In this document: positions 47,463 to 60,330 of the stretch, in pieces | Layout of the letters: every line of letters starts with the position of its first letter | Numbering within the stretch: position 1 is the stretch's first letter | DNA from: Argyresthia goedartella | Lineage: Eukaryota; Arthropoda; Insecta; Lepidoptera; Argyresthiidae | Reading direction: 5' to 3' | NCBI GenBank assembly: GCA_949825045.1 | Contig: OX463809.1 | Location: forward strand, 7,901,501 to 7,965,500 | Length of the DNA stretch: 64,000 nucleotides | The notes under the pieces: model-generated | What the model was told of the DNA's origin: nothing | The model's database searches: none | The model's input: only the letters and a program-made list of their open reading frames with translations | Position numbers and translations under genes: made by a program

Positions 47463-47857
47463 TTTTTAGGGTTCCGTACCCGAAGGGTTCCAAACGGGAC
47501 CCTATTACTAAGACTCCGCTGTCCGTCCGTCCGTCTGTCACCAGGCTGTATCTCACGAACCGTGATAGTTAGACAGTTGAAATTTTCACAGATGATGTAT
47601 TTATGTTGCCGCTATAACAACAAATACTAAGAAATATTTAAGGGGGCTCCCATACAACAATTCTTTCAATACCACATACAAACTTATGGATGCTCCTGGT
47701 TACGTCAATGGAGTGTGAAAGTAACCGCACCAATAACTTTGTAAACAATATTTTGCTGTGTAAAATCCAAACTATTCACTCCACACCATCGCTTCCATTG
47801 AACGGTGGTATGGAACCCTTCGTGCGCGATTTAGATTCGCACTTGACCGGTTTTTTT
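47463..47857 (-). repeat. Lepidoptera-type repeat LR, copy in the LINE
   Basis: Both typical ends are present ('tttagggttccgtacccg' and 'attcgcacttgaccggtttt'). It also contains a D3-like block (47667-47780). LINE coding sequence continues on both sides. Confidence 0.7.
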
Positions 47858-47941
47858 AGAATTTTATTGGAGAAAATGTCCCATTCAACAGCTGAATCTG
47901 ATTTCATGTTCACTATAATTCTATCAACCTCGAATGGATTA

Positions 47942-47945
47942 GTGT
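47942..47945 (+). repeat. 4-bp target duplication of the Gypsy element, left
   Basis: GTGT, repeated at 57342-57345. Confidence 0.75.
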
Positions 47946-50157
47946 TGTAATGGTACACGAGAGTCAGTACGTTTGATACTTCATTTTGCGTGACAGAGGG
48001 CTAGCCCATCGCCGCGCTGTATAGTTACACACATTGAATACAAGAGTCGGTTCATATAACGTTTGGGTTTTTGAGTAGCTCAGGGTTGGTTCCAGGAACA
48101 GAGGTCAGGTCAGGTTTTTTTGGCGCATTCCTGCGAAATGTGTAGGGATCAGAGCCGATTTGGCTGCGCGCTGAATAAATTATGAATAACTAAATAATGG
48201 AAGGTTATTATGGAACGATACGGAGAAAGCTATTATGTTGACTGCAAATATACAATTGCGTTTGTTTGGTACGATGTGGCGAGTTTGACATCACGGGTTT
48301 GAATATCATTCTAGTGATCTTTGTCTAAGACGCTAGCGGTCGGGAAGGCTTAAATTAATCAAAACCGCTTTTTATAGCCAGCGATCGAAAAATTATGTGT
48401 ATCGGCAAAACCAAATGATTTGAGTGATAGCTAATGGTTGATTAGAAACTATGCGTACACACAATTTGTAGAACGGCGAATCTGCATGGCATGTTTGATT
48501 GAAATTAGACCCTGTGTAGTTAGAGATAAGAAGCTTTCGCTTGGGCAGCGCGTGTTTCGCATAGGACGCCATTTTTTTTCAGACATGTGGGGTCTATAAA
48601 TACGAGAGCGTGGGAGGGGGATGCATTCAGTCTCTGCGTCAAGCTGCTGTGACACTCGTCTTTCAGTAATTCTAAACAGTTTCGGTTCGCCGTTTCACGC
48701 GTCTGGAATGGACGGATTGTGATTGCGTGTTACAGTGGATTTTCGTGAGTGTCTGAAGCGCCGAGATATACCTCGGTTCCTATCCTTTAAATCAACCTAC
48801 CCCAAATTCCAAAACTATCCTTGGGTCGTTAGATAAGAACTTGTAGGTAATTGATCTGAGTCTGAGTCTGGGCTTGGAGCGACCCTAAATTTCCTTTTTC
48901 CTTCACCATAGGGTTCCTGGATTGGCTCTTAGGATATTCGCGGGCTAATCCTCTCCTCATTCCTTTCGAGTAGCGAGTTTTGAAATTCCCACACACACAG
49001 TCATTAAACATACAAGCACATTCAAATCAAACTCAACCATTTTCGAGTGGTGTCGATAATGGACGTGGTATAACACTAGGATTTTAGACTAGGCTAGACA
49101 GGAGTTTAGTTGCGGCTAAACCTAGGTTGGCAGGGCATAGGGAGACTGTTTGATCAATGAGGTTCCGCGGATGGAAATAACAAATTCAGAACAAAGTATA
49201 AACGTTGTCAACACAGATAACCTATCCTGTTGATATTTTTGACATTTGAGTGTTGTCGGGGACGCGCGAAGAGATCAAATTACAGTCTAAAGTTCATTGT
49301 TTAGGACCGGGTAGATTGTTTTGCTTTGCCTTGGATCGGTTTGGATTCAAGTTGCATCTTTAAATTAAATGTAAATTTCGCTGGAGGTCTAATGTGTACG
49401 CTGAGTCAAATATTTATGATTGGGCTCGGTCGAGGACGTGCTGAGGTCAGCGAGATTCATAGATCGGTATTTACCGAAGTATGCACTTCGCTGTGGTGTG
49501 GGTTAGATCTCCAAAAGCGCTAATGACAACGTTTCGATAACATCCAGCTCAAATTGCGCAGAGTTGAAGGTTTCAAAACGTTACGGACCTTTTGAGGAAA
49601 CCGCTAGTTCAAACCCATTTCGGAAAATCAAATCGCAATTGTGTAAACCCGGTCTATTCGGATCGTTATTGCCGTGAACTAATTATATAATTGGAACCAC
49701 CACAAGCCGCTACTAGCGAGCACATGAAATATCATTGAGTACTCACGTTGTAAAACTACGACGGATATCTATACGATATCCCAAACAAATATTATAAATT
49801 GTGGTCGACCACTAAAAGAAGTTCCAAGCGCCCATATATACAAAAAAATAAATGGTACCATCACACAAAATACAACAACGATCGATCTGGCGCAATACAC
49901 CGCTAACTGATGCGAAATACCGGCTTGCGGGCATATATGCTTTCTCTGTCTAACTTGAAACACTATCTTCCTGAACCAATCTTCCGTTCGACTATTGTAC
50001 GCCTAACGAACTTCTCAACGAACGATAAATTCAGACTTATCATTCTTAACTTACAAATTTTACAGCTGAATCGGGACATCTCTTTTTGGGGTAGGTAGAA
50101 TAGACGATCATAGCTACTGATAGCGGTGGCTCGACCTTAGCCTTTAATGCCGTTACA
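47946..50157 (+). mobile_element. Gypsy-type 5' LTR, 2212 bp
   Basis: Begins TGTAATGG and ends CGTTACA. It matches 55136-57341 with about 20 substitutions and a 6-bp length difference, so about 1% divergence. It is far longer than most insect Gypsy LTRs. Short open frames inside occur identically in both copies and are not genes. Confidence 0.9.
48595..48630 (+). promoter_or_regulatory. LTR core promoter (TATA and initiator)
   Basis: TATAAATA at 48595-48602 and TTCAGTC at 48626-48632, about 33 bases apart: the usual spacing for an insect TATA and TCAGT initiator. The same pair is at 55785 and 55816. Confidence 0.7.
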
Positions 50158-50360
50158 GATTTTCTGGTGCCGAGACCGAAGGATATCCTAGATAGTCTGA
50201 TATCTAGATATTCTAAAAGAATCAAGGTCTAACGCGTTACTTTTAAAAATAACACAACGTAGAAACGATTTTAAACAGTTCAGTCTGTAAGTAAGAAATA
50301 AGCAACAACAAAAAAGGGACATTGTTTTCACAGAAGCCGACGGTTTAGTGTTCAGGAATA
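50158..50360 (+). other. Gypsy leader
   Basis: Starts just inside the LTR. 'tctggtgccgagaccgaagg' (50163-50182) is the candidate primer-binding site; the tRNA is not identified. Confidence 0.5.
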
Positions 50361-51379
50361 ATGGGCCGGCCTAGAAAAAACGTTAGTCGGGTTGTACAAG
50401 ACGACTCACTTTCGCAGACAAGTGTTTTAAATAATGAGATGGCGTCAGGACAGGTGATTCAATTGTTATCTGAAATAGTGAGCAGATTAGACAGTTTGGA
50501 ACGGGGTTCAAGTACAAGTAATACTTCGGACAGACAGACGGACAGACAGGAACTAGAGACGTTTGAACAATCGGTAGAAAACGTCAATCATGCATAGTGA
50601 AAATGACACAGAAGTTGCCAACATTCGATGGGCGGAGTTCGGAAAATCCGACGATTTTCTTAAGAGATTTAAAGGCTTATATTAAAGTTTCGGGAGATAG
50701 TTCGAGGGATTTGATATGGGCAACAGATAGTTTGGTAGGAATTGCAAAAGTTCGAATGAGCATATACAGAGACTCATGGCGAACCTATTCGGATTTTGAA
50801 AAAGATTTCAGAGAGGTATTCTGGGGTGATAATGAACAGGAATTAATTAAACAAAGATTCCTAACCGCGAAGTTCGATTCCAAGAAAGGTCAAAGTATGG
50901 AAGAATTCTTTGCCTCTCAATTGAATAGCATATATGAGCTTACGATACCGTTTACTGATACGGAGAAGATCAACACGATTTTCAGACAGTTGCCGCGCGA
51001 TATTCAGGTAGCGTTTTTTGCTAGAAAGGAACCAATGACAATACGAGATGCGGTCGAGTTCCTTCAGCATTTAGAACGGTATGTCGATGGGGGATTAAGT
51101 GCGTTGCAGAGTTCGGAGATAATGAATACGAACGACGTAAGGCGGAATAGTTACATGCGATGGCAATATCGTGCTTTGCGAGTAAATACGATGCGATATA
51201 ACGCGGTGAGTCGCAGGAATAATTATAACGCGGGAACAAAGGCACGAAACGAATTTGCGACGCGCGCTCGCGGTTATTTTCGCGGTAGAGTGTATTACGT
51301 TTTGGGTGGACAGCCGATCAAATTGAAAGAAAGCATAGACTGTATGAATTGTGTAATTTGGATTCGAACGTGGGTGTAA
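50361..51379 (+). pseudogene. gag: Gypsy-type gag, in two frames
   Basis: A first frame (50361-50597) begins at an ATG and ends TAG. A second (ATG at 50603, to 51379) shows 'LPTFDGRSSENPTIFLRDL' and 'FREVFWGDNEQELIKQRFL', typical of retrotransposon Gag capsid regions, then a basic C-terminus. No zinc knuckle is evident. A frame change separates the two parts, and the C-terminal end overlaps the protease frame. Confidence 0.65.
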
Positions 51380-54300
51380 ATGAATTTATTCAATTATTAA
51401 CGCATAAAGCGCACGGATATGCCGTGTGTTTAGATGAAAAATCGAGATCGAATTGTAGAGATCGAAATGACAGGCGTTTACATACGATATTCAGAGACGA
51501 CGATTCGACTGAGTGTGGGCGCGATTTATGTAGTACCTTGACATTACCTGAGATACATGTGTGTATTGGAAATATTGTTGTAAGTAGTTTGATTGATTCG
51601 GGGAGCGAAATCAGTGTAATAAGTCGGGGAGTGTAAGATGAAGTATGCAGGCAATTGGGAAAACCGACGGAAATACCGATCCCAAGTTTGAGAATCACAG
51701 GTGCGTTTGGGGTCAGTAAAGAAAAGGTTGATAAGTTAGTCACGTTACCATTAACAATAGGTGAATGCGTTTTCGATACTCTAATGCTAGTATTAACAAG
51801 GGTGCCTAAAGATTTAATTTTAGGGTTTGATTTTATACAACAGACGCGAGCCAGTTTAATGTGTGAGGGAAATAAGAGGCTAATTATACGAAGCGCCGGG
51901 CGGATGTGTGAAATACCATTAGGTACTGGTCCAAATCAGGATACTTGCTGTTGTACAATGGAAGTACAGAACCAAGATACCAGTAGAAATATGATAGAGG
52001 AATATGTGAATAATTCATCAATACCTGTTGAACACAAAACAAAGTTATTGCTGGTGTTAAATAAACATGCAGAGTTGTTTAGCGATAGGGTGGGTCAGAC
52101 AAATAAATATATACATGAGATAAAAATGAGAGATGAAACGCCTTTCGTAAAACGAAGCTATCCCATACCATTCGCATATCGCGATAAAGTAACAAAACGA
52201 TTGAAAGAAATGGAACAGATAGGTATTATTAGCAGGCAATCTACGGATTTCAGCAGTCCATTGACTTGTGCACTAAAGAAGTCAGGGGAGGTTCGTATAT
52301 TGCTCGATGCGCGACAATTAAACACGGGAATGGTTGGGGAAGTTGAAACTACACCTTTAATGAGTGAGATATTGCAGTCGGGTCGCCGGATAAATTACAT
52401 ATGGGTTATTGATATCAAAGATGCGTATTTTTCTATACCATTATCAGACGAATCTAAACGATACACGGGTTTTGTATATCAAGGCAGAAGTTATGTTTAC
52501 AACGTTTTACCACAGGGGTTGAAAACCAGTGTGGGTTCATTTTCGAGGGCGATGGACTTAATCTTAGGGCCAGAGGTTAGGTCATATTGTTTAAATTTTG
52601 TTGACGATTTGGCGATTTGAACTGAGGGTGACTTCGATCAGCATTTGTCTCAAGTAGACACGGTTCTGAGTAAATTGAAAGACGCGGGCTTCACATGCAA
52701 ACTAAAAAAATGCGAGTTCGCACAAAAAAAAGTCAAGTTATTGGGGCATATTTTTTCTACACAAGGTTTGCAGATGGACCCGGACAAAATTGAAACACTT
52801 AAATTATATCCGTCACCCAGAACTGTCAGGCAATTGAGGGCGTTTTTGGGGTTCATAAATTACTTTCGGAGGTTCATAAAAAATTTTGGAACGTTGACCC
52901 AACCATTATATAATTTATTACGGTCTGGAGTCAAGTTCGTTTGGAGTGCGCACGTGCAAAGTGCTTTTGACGAGATAAAAAAACAATTCTCAGAAAGTAT
53001 AATATTGAGTCAGGCATTGGCGGGAAAGACGTATTATGTTCAATGCGACGCCAGCGCTATAGGAATTGGGGGCTATGTTTATCAATTAGATGATTTGGGC
53101 CAGGAACGATTTATAGGGTTTTGTTCGCAGGCATTTAAGGGAGCTCAAACGAGATGGTCTGTCAGCGAACAGGAAATGTATGCAGTTATATACACTTTAA
53201 AGCGATTTGAGATATATTTGCGGGGAGAAAAAGTTATTATTAGAACTGATCATAAAAGTTTGACGTTCATTTAGTCGTGGACTTTATTGGGGGCACGCGT
53301 AACTAGGTGGGTTATGTTTTTAGAGCAATTCGATTACGACATAGAGTTTGTGCGTGGGATTGATAATCAAATTGCCGACACGCTAAGCAGGCAAATAGCG
53401 GGACCTGGAGGTATGAATGACAGTATAAATGTTCAACCGGGAATATTCTGGTTTCAGGCATCGAATACCGCAAGTGTTATTTCGAGTTTACGGGACATTG
53501 CGAGATTACAAAGCGAAGATGAGCGGTTAAATCGAATTAGCGGTTGTATCAGACGTAGGGTGGTAGATACGGAAACGAGAGGGTTTGAAAATTACAAGCT
53601 AGTAGGTGATACGTTATATTTTCACGTGCCGAAGCGGAACGTACGGTTGTTAGTAATTCCGGAGGCATTACAGGAGGAACTAATATTACACATACATGAA
53701 GAAATAGGTCACTACGGCAGGTATAAAATATTAGCACTGATAAAGGACAGATATGATTTTCTTCATATGAGTAGGGTGATTAGCACGGTGATAAGAAGTT
53801 GTGACATATGTCAAAAGGTCAAACCAAGTACTAACAATACCGTTGGTCCTTGTACACCGGTGTTGGCGGAAAGGTTGGGTGAGAAAGTTTTCTCGGACCT
53901 TTATGGGCCATTGCCCGTAGGTAAATTCGGATATCAATATAATTATATATGTGATTCAAGACGTGTACAGTAATGTTATAAAATTGTATCCAATGCGGAA
54001 AGCTACAGGTAGGAGCGTGCTCGCTTGTACAAAGAGATTTCATAGGGATATACCTATCGAAACTATAATTACGGACTCAGGACAACAGTTCATATCGAAA
54101 GTTTGGGAATTTGGTCTCAAACAGCTAGGGTTCGGGTCACTCATACGTCGGTGTATTGTCCAAATTCTAATAGCGTAGAAAGAGTGAATCGCGAGCTAGG
54201 TCGACTAATTAGAACTTATTGCGGTGGAAGTAATCGTAGTTGGGTCGACGTGTTACCGGACATTGAAAGTTGTTACAATAATATCGAACACACAAGCACC

Positions 54301-54723
54301 GGATTTGCGCCTAATGAGTTGGCGTTTGGTAGGCGGGAACCGTTAACTATTGACAAGGAATTAGGCGATGAATGGTTATTAGGTCATAGTGTGCGAGATA
54401 CGGAACAGGTGCGGAATGTAGCAATAGAAAACTCTAAAAGTTCTAGTGAACGACGTAAGCGACAGGCAGACAAACGGCGTAAGTTAGAAGTCTATCGTAT
54501 AGGTGATTATGTGAAACTTAAGACTTTTGTGCGTTCAAATAAAGAACATAAAATCATGCGGAAATTTTCATTGTTGTATAAAGGGCCTTATGTTATTTCG
54601 GCAGTGGTATATCCGAACTGTTATACTTTAGTAGATCCGGTTTCAAATGAGATATTGGGTAACTACAATACTATAAATTTAGCTAGGTATTATGTGAGGA
54701 CGAATAAGGGCGTAGACAAATAA
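51349..54723 (+). pseudogene. pol: Gypsy-type pol, broken by three stops and two frameshifts
   Basis: Domain order is protease, reverse transcriptase, RNase H, integrase, as in Ty3/Gypsy. Protease 'LIDSGSEISVIS' is near 51590. Reverse transcriptase includes 'VIDIKDAYFSIPL' near 52409 and the catalytic 'NFVDDLA' at about 52598. RNase H shows 'YVQCDASAIGIGGYVY' near 53035. The integrase zinc region ends 'SCDICQKVK', and its core includes 'ITDSGQQF' (about 54068) and 'NSVERVNRELG' (about 54170). Breaks: TAA 51634-51636, TGA 52618-52620, TAG 53272-53274, a frame change near 53945 and another near 54110-54125. Otherwise it is full length. Confidence 0.85.
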
Positions 54724-54814
54724 GATAGTGTATACAAGTTATATAATTAAGCTGTAAGCTGTAAATTTGAGTAAATACTTTGTAGATTTAAGGATCTTGC
54801 ATGGTTTAGAAAGG

Positions 54815-54881
<67 letters not shown>

Positions 54882-55135
54882 ATACGAATTAGGATAAGTT
54901 GCGGGTAAGCGAGGTTGTATAGTTAGATAGATAAATAAGATAAGACAGGAGAGAGCTCAATCGAGTTGTATAAATATTATATACATAATTGACAGATTCA
55001 TCGGTCTGTGTACATGATTTGAGATGTCCGTACATATAGAGTAGATATGGACAAAGCATGGGTAGCATAGTGGTAATGAGATCCTTGCGCCATGTTTAAC
55101 TGAGATAAACAGTGTCTCAAGGTCTGGGAGGGGGC
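54724..55135 (+). other. Gypsy 3' untranslated region and polypurine tract
   Basis: No gene. 'gggaggggg' (55126-55134) directly before the 3' LTR is the likely polypurine tract. Confidence 0.6.
54821..54878 (+). repeat. (TA)n microsatellite
   Basis: About 29 TA units in the 3' untranslated part of the Gypsy element. Confidence 0.95.
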
Positions 55136-57341
55136 TGTAATGGTACACGAGAGTCAGTACGTTTGATACTTCATTTTGCGTGACAGAGGGCTAGCCCATC
55201 GCCGCGCTGTATAGTTACACACATTGAATACAAGAGTCGCTTCATATAACGTTTGGGTTTTTGAGTAGCTCAGGGTTGGTTCCAGGAACAGAGGTCAGGT
55301 CAGGTGTTTTTGGCGCATTCCTGCGAAATGTGTAAGGATCAGAGCCGATTTGGGTGTGCGCTGAATAAATTATGAATAACTAAATAATGGAAGGTTATTA
55401 TGGAACGATACGGAGAAAGCTATTATGTTGACTGCAAATATACAATTGCTTTTGTTTGGTACGATGTGGCGAGTTTGACATCACGGGTTTGAATATCATT
55501 CTAGTGATCTTTGTCTAAAACGCTAGCGGTCGGGAAGGCTTAAATTAATCAAAACCGCTTTTTATAGCCAGCGATCGACAAATTCTGTGTATCGGCAATA
55601 CCAAATGATTTGAGTGATAGCCAATGGTTGATTAAAAACTATGCGTACACACAATTTGTAGAACGGCGGATCTGCATGGCATGTTTGATTGAAATTAGAC
55701 CCTGTGTAGTTAGAGATAAGAAGCTTTCGCTTGGGCAGCGCGTGTTTCGCAAAGGACGCCATTTTTTTTCAGACATGTTGGGTCTATAAATACGAGAGCG
55801 TGGGAGGGGGATGCATTCAGTCTCTGCGTCAAGCTGCTGTGACACTCGTCTTTCAGTAATTCTAAACAGTTTCGGTTCGCCGTTTCACGCGTCTGGAATG
55901 GACGGATTGTGATTGCGTGTTACAGTGGATTTTCGTGAGTGTCTGAAGCGCCGAGATATACCTCGGTTCCTATCCTTTAAATCAACCTACCCCAAATTCC
56001 AAAACTATCCTTGGGTCGTTAGATAAGAACTTGTAGGTAATTGATCTGAGTCTGAGTCTGGGCTTGGAGCGACCCTAAATTTCCTTTTTCCTTCACCATA
56101 GGGTTTCTGGATTGGCTCTTAGGATATTCGCGGGCTAATCCTCTCCTCATTCCTTTCGAGTAGCGAGTTTTGAAATTCCCACACACACAGTCATTAAACA
56201 TACAAGCACATTCAAATCAAACTCAACCATTTTCGAGTGGTGTCGATAATGGACGTGGTATAACACTAGGATTTTAGACTAGGCTAGACAGGAGTTTAGC
56301 TGCGGCTAAACCTAGGTTGGCAGGGCATAGGGAGACTGTTTGATCGATGAGGTTCCGCGGATGGAAATAACAAATTCAGAACAAAGTATAAACGTTGTCA
56401 ACACAGATAACCTATCCTGTTGATATTTTTGACATTTGAGTGTTGTCGGGGACGCGCGAAGAGATCAAATTACAGTCTAAAGTTCATTGTTTAGGACCGG
56501 GTAGATTGTTTTGCTTTGCCTTGGATCGGTTTGGATTCAAGTTGCATCTTTAAATTAAATGTAAATTTCGCTGGAGGTCTAATGTGTACGCTGAGTCAAA
56601 TATTTATGATTGGGCTCGGTCGAGGACGTGCTGAGGTCAGCGAGATTCATAGATCGGTATTTACCGAAGTATGCACTTCGCTGTGGTGTGGGTTAGATCT
56701 CCAAAAGCGCTAATGACAACGTTTCGATAACATCCAGCTCAAATTGCGCAGAGTTGAAGGTTTCAAAACGTTACGGACCTTTTGAGGAAACCGCTAGTTC
56801 AAACCCATTTCGGAAAATCAAATCGCAATTGTGTAAACCCGGTCTATTCGGATCGTTATTGCCGTGAACTAATTATATAATTGGAACCACCACAAGCCGC
56901 TACTAGCGAGCACATGAAATATCATTGAGTACTCACGTTGTAAAACTACGACGGATATCTATACGATATCCCAAACAAATATTATAAATTGTGGTCGACC
57001 ACTAAAAGAAGTTCCAAGCGCCCATATATACAAAAAAATAAATGGTACCATCACACAAAATACAACAACGATCGATCTGGCGCAATACACCGCTAACTGA
57101 TGCGAAATACCGGCTTGCGGGCATATATGCTTTCTCTGTCTAACTTGAAACACTAACTTCCTGAACCAATCTTCCGTTCGACTATTGTACGCCTAACGAA
57201 CTTCTCAACGAACGATAAATTCAGACTTACAAATTTACAAATTTTACAGCTGAATCGGGACATCTCTTTTTGGGGTAGGTAGAATAGACGATCATAGCTA
57301 CTGATAGCGGTGGCTCGACCTTAGCCTTTAATGCCGTTACA
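55136..57341 (+). mobile_element. Gypsy-type 3' LTR, 2206 bp
   Basis: Same ends and content as 47946-50157, followed by the GTGT duplication (57342-57345). LINE sequence resumes after it. Confidence 0.9.
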
Positions 57342-57345
57342 GTGT

Positions 57346-58625
57346 CTAATAGGACAAATGAAGTGGAGGGAGTAGATAGGGGCGATAAATTTATTTTCCT
57401 CCGTATTTGAGGCACTTTGTCAGTAATAACTTTGGCTAGTTGAGATCCAATGTTGGCGAAGTAGTTGTTAATGAAATCGAGGGATTGTGTTGGGTGCGGT
57501 ATTATCTTGATCAGTTCAGAATTTTTTGATTTATGTTTGTTGGTGTTTGTTAGTATTTTTATAGTTTTCCATGTATTTTTTGTGTTATTGGACGCTGCTT
57601 CTAGTTGAGCACGCTCAAGTGCTCTTTTGCATTTCTTTAGGAGATTGTTACAAAAGTTTCTTTACCTACGATAGGTTGTTTGCAATATGAGGTCAGTTGA
57701 GTTTTTTTCTGTTTTTGATGCATAGAGTCCCTGTATCTGATACATCGTAACAAGCCTGGAGAAATCCAGGGTTTCATAGTACTTGCACGTTGGGAAATTG
57801 AGACAAGAACTGTATTATCCTCAACAGCTTTGGTGATTATTTCTACCATTGTTTCCATAGATTTATTGGGATCTGTGATATTATTTATACTGGCGATGTC
57901 GGGATTCTCCAATTGAAGCACAATATTGTCGAGATCAACTTTTCTAAAAGTTTTGTTTGGTGTATCCAGAACAGGTTTAGTGTTTAACTTTAGTAATAAC
58001 GATGCGTGGTCTGTTACGGAAGTTAGTAAAACAGCGGCTGTTGCTGAACACATTTATTTTAGAAAAGCGTGTGAGCAGGGAGTAATCCGTGTTCAGAGAA
58101 GATATTTAAATATTCACTGATATTTTTGTCTGTGTTACCAGGTTTGATATCTACGTTCATATCTCCTGTTACGATCATGTTCTTGTAGGATTTGAGACTT
58201 TGTAGACAGGCATCAACAGAGTTTAGAAAATTATCGATGCTGGTTATGGGTAAATATATTTTTATAAAGTATTTATAAAGAGCCAAGATATCCAGGTCGT
58301 TTCCAATTGTTATAGTGAGGCCGTTAGTATCCACTAAGTGCGGCTCATCGATTTTACATTTTATTCCATTTTTTGTGTATATTACTATGCCATCATTTTG
58401 GTTTTCATTGTTTTTTGTATAAGTAGTGTATATTGTAGTTAGGTATGTCTGGTAAGTTGTTGTTAGTAGAGAGCCAGCATTCTGTAAGTATAATAATATC
58501 ACATTCGAAGTTTAACAACTTTAGAGTGGTTTCAAAACTATCAAAGTTTTTTTGGATACTTGTTATGTTCTGTGTTATTATGGTTAGGCTATTGGCAAGT
58601 TTGCAACACGGTTAAGATAGTCCTG
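57346..58625 (-). pseudogene. LINE endonuclease and linker
   Basis: On the minus strand, the endonuclease begins near 58625 ('IITQNITSIQKNFDSFE'), has 'LTECW'-like sequence, then 'MIVTGDMNVDIKP' (about 58175) and 'DHASLLLKL' (about 58005), matching AP-type endonuclease blocks. A linker with 'STMKPWISPGLL' follows (about 57750). At least one frameshift breaks it. Confidence 0.75.
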
Positions 58626-59076
58626 TGGTTTGCATAATATTGGTTCCGAAATCTGCATTGAGTCTATTTCATGTAGTATTTCGTTATTATTTATCACTGT
58701 ATGATTTATGACGGATTGGGTGAGAAAAGCAGCAAGTTAATTTAAGGTTTGCATTTGGTTTAAGAGTTAGGCATATAGAAATGAATAATATTATGCCGGA
58801 CTTGGTTGTACTAATGTCGATTATTTTGATAGGGGTATAATGGTGAGAAATTATTGGAGAATTGTTGAGTGATGTGTAGTTTGGTGACTTAATGTTGTTG
58901 TATGTTATTTAGGATATATGTGTTGTAGATAATAATAATAATATTAGTGATATTGTTTTGATAATATAGTATAGATATATTATATGATAATTATGCCAAG
59001 TATAAAAATAAATAAGTATGTAGTAGGACAAGATGCTAAGCACTGGGGATAATAGTAGTATGTTGAAGATTTCTAG
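58626..59076 (-). other. LINE spacer between ORF1 and ORF2
   Basis: AT-rich, without a useful frame; it lies between the two LINE reading frames. Confidence 0.5.
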
Positions 59077-59786
59077 TCAATTATTATTTAGGGATCGCTT
59101 TAGTTCCTGAATTTGGGCTTCGTTCTTGATCATTATGTACTGGCCTCCTTCTTCCTTACGCAGGTATACCCGTCCACTAGTAGTCCAGACGTATTTATAT
59201 CCAGCTGATTTTTTGAAGTCTCGGGCCAGAAATAGAAGCCGTTTTCTTTTCGCTGCCAGGTGTTCAGATGCGTAAATCTGTTCGGTAGGATTAGTGAAGC
59301 CGAGATTTCCCGAGTTCAGGTTATTTGTAGGGTTGTCAATGTTATATTGCTTGATATGGTTCAGTAGGCGAGTTTTCATGAGAGAGGTACTCATCTCAAT
59401 TACAATTGAAGCACTCTTGTTCTCTCGTTTTCTTGGTAGCCGATAGACGTCCCGAACATCAGCCTGTTGAAAGTTGCAGCCGATTTCTCGACGCAGTTTT
59501 GCCGCATATCCAAATAGATCTTCTTTGTTTTCTTTTGGTTTTTTGGGGACATTTCTTAGCTCCAATGAGGTTTTTATTATGCTTTTCTCCAACTCTTAAA
59601 TTTTATCATCAATTATTATTAGATTTTCAGAGAAAGCGTTAGAAATTTTAGACTCTATCATTTTAATGTCCTCGGTCATTGAGTTCATGGTTCTCTCAAT
59701 GTCTTGGTTAGTCGTTTGTATCTTCACATTTTGAGCCTTGACATCTTTAATATGTGACTCAAAGGGTGTCAAGTCTGGAATTCTGA
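59077..59786 (-). pseudogene. LINE ORF1 with baculovirus-FP-like domain
   Basis: The minus-strand frame 59592-59077 ('LRNVPKKPKENKEDLF', 'EIGCNFQQADVRDVYRLPRK', 'RLLFLARDFKKSAGYKYVWT', 'GRVYLRKEEGGQY') resembles the C-terminal domain of the FP (few-polyhedra) protein family found in ORF1 of many moth LINEs, a likely RNA-binding part. A stop near 59596 separates it from an upstream helical stretch (to 59786). Confidence 0.7.
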
Positions 59787-59960
59787 GATTTATTTTATTT
59801 TATTTTTATTGTATTAGGAGAACAAACAGTTTTACACACTCTATTAATAAACTTCTAAAATAACTTATAACCATTAATGCATTCTCGCATGTAGAAGCTA
59901 AAAAAAAAACTGCCTGCTTGCGGTTAAACAGAAAAAAATTAAAAATATAGTTCTGTCTGG
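59787..59960 (-). repeat. Foreign AT-rich insert in ORF1
   Basis: Starts with 'ttattttattttatttttat', which looks like the tail of an antisense LINE copy, and separates two ORF1 parts. Confidence 0.45.
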
Positions 59961-60183
59961 ATAACAACATTGATGCCATGAAGGTGCTCATCATTTCCAT
60001 TAGTTCCGACTTAAAGGAGCCTAGTTCGCTGCTAACATCTTCACCCGACAGCCTACGTTTTTTATGGTTTCTAATGCTGGGCTCTGTAGTTGTTGTATCC
60101 TCCTGAAGGACCTTTTGCAAAAGATCGGTTTCTGAGGCTGTAATTCTGGCTGGCGGCGCTATATAATAACAATAACAAAACAA
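59961..60183 (-). pseudogene. LINE ORF1, N-terminal part
   Basis: The minus-strand frame contains 'RNHKKRRLSGEDVSSELGSF' and a helical, methionine-rich stretch. It precedes the FP-like part in the expected order. Confidence 0.5.
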
Positions 60184-60330
60184 TAATAATAATCAAAATT
60201 TTGATACATAGTTATAATCAGTGTTAGAAATAAAAATCAAATACTACCATGAAACGTCGATAATTGCTCACGGCTGTACTATGACTATCTAAAATCTAAA
60301 GATAATTGGATGGGGTATGAGGTCATAATA

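Larger units (their letters stand above)
46299..60183 (-). mobile_element. Jockey-type LINE with FP-like ORF1, split by later insertions
   Basis: Read 5' to 3' on the minus strand: ORF1 (about 60180-59077), endonuclease (about 58625-57800), linker (to 57346), then after a 9.4-kb Gypsy insertion the linker resumes (47945-47859), an LR repeat intervenes (47857-47463), then the start of the reverse transcriptase (47460-47209), its C-terminal part (47205-46684), and a 3' tail (46299-46330). The catalytic middle of the reverse transcriptase is deleted at about 47207. The pieces join in the right order, which shows that they were once a single element. Confidence 0.78.
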
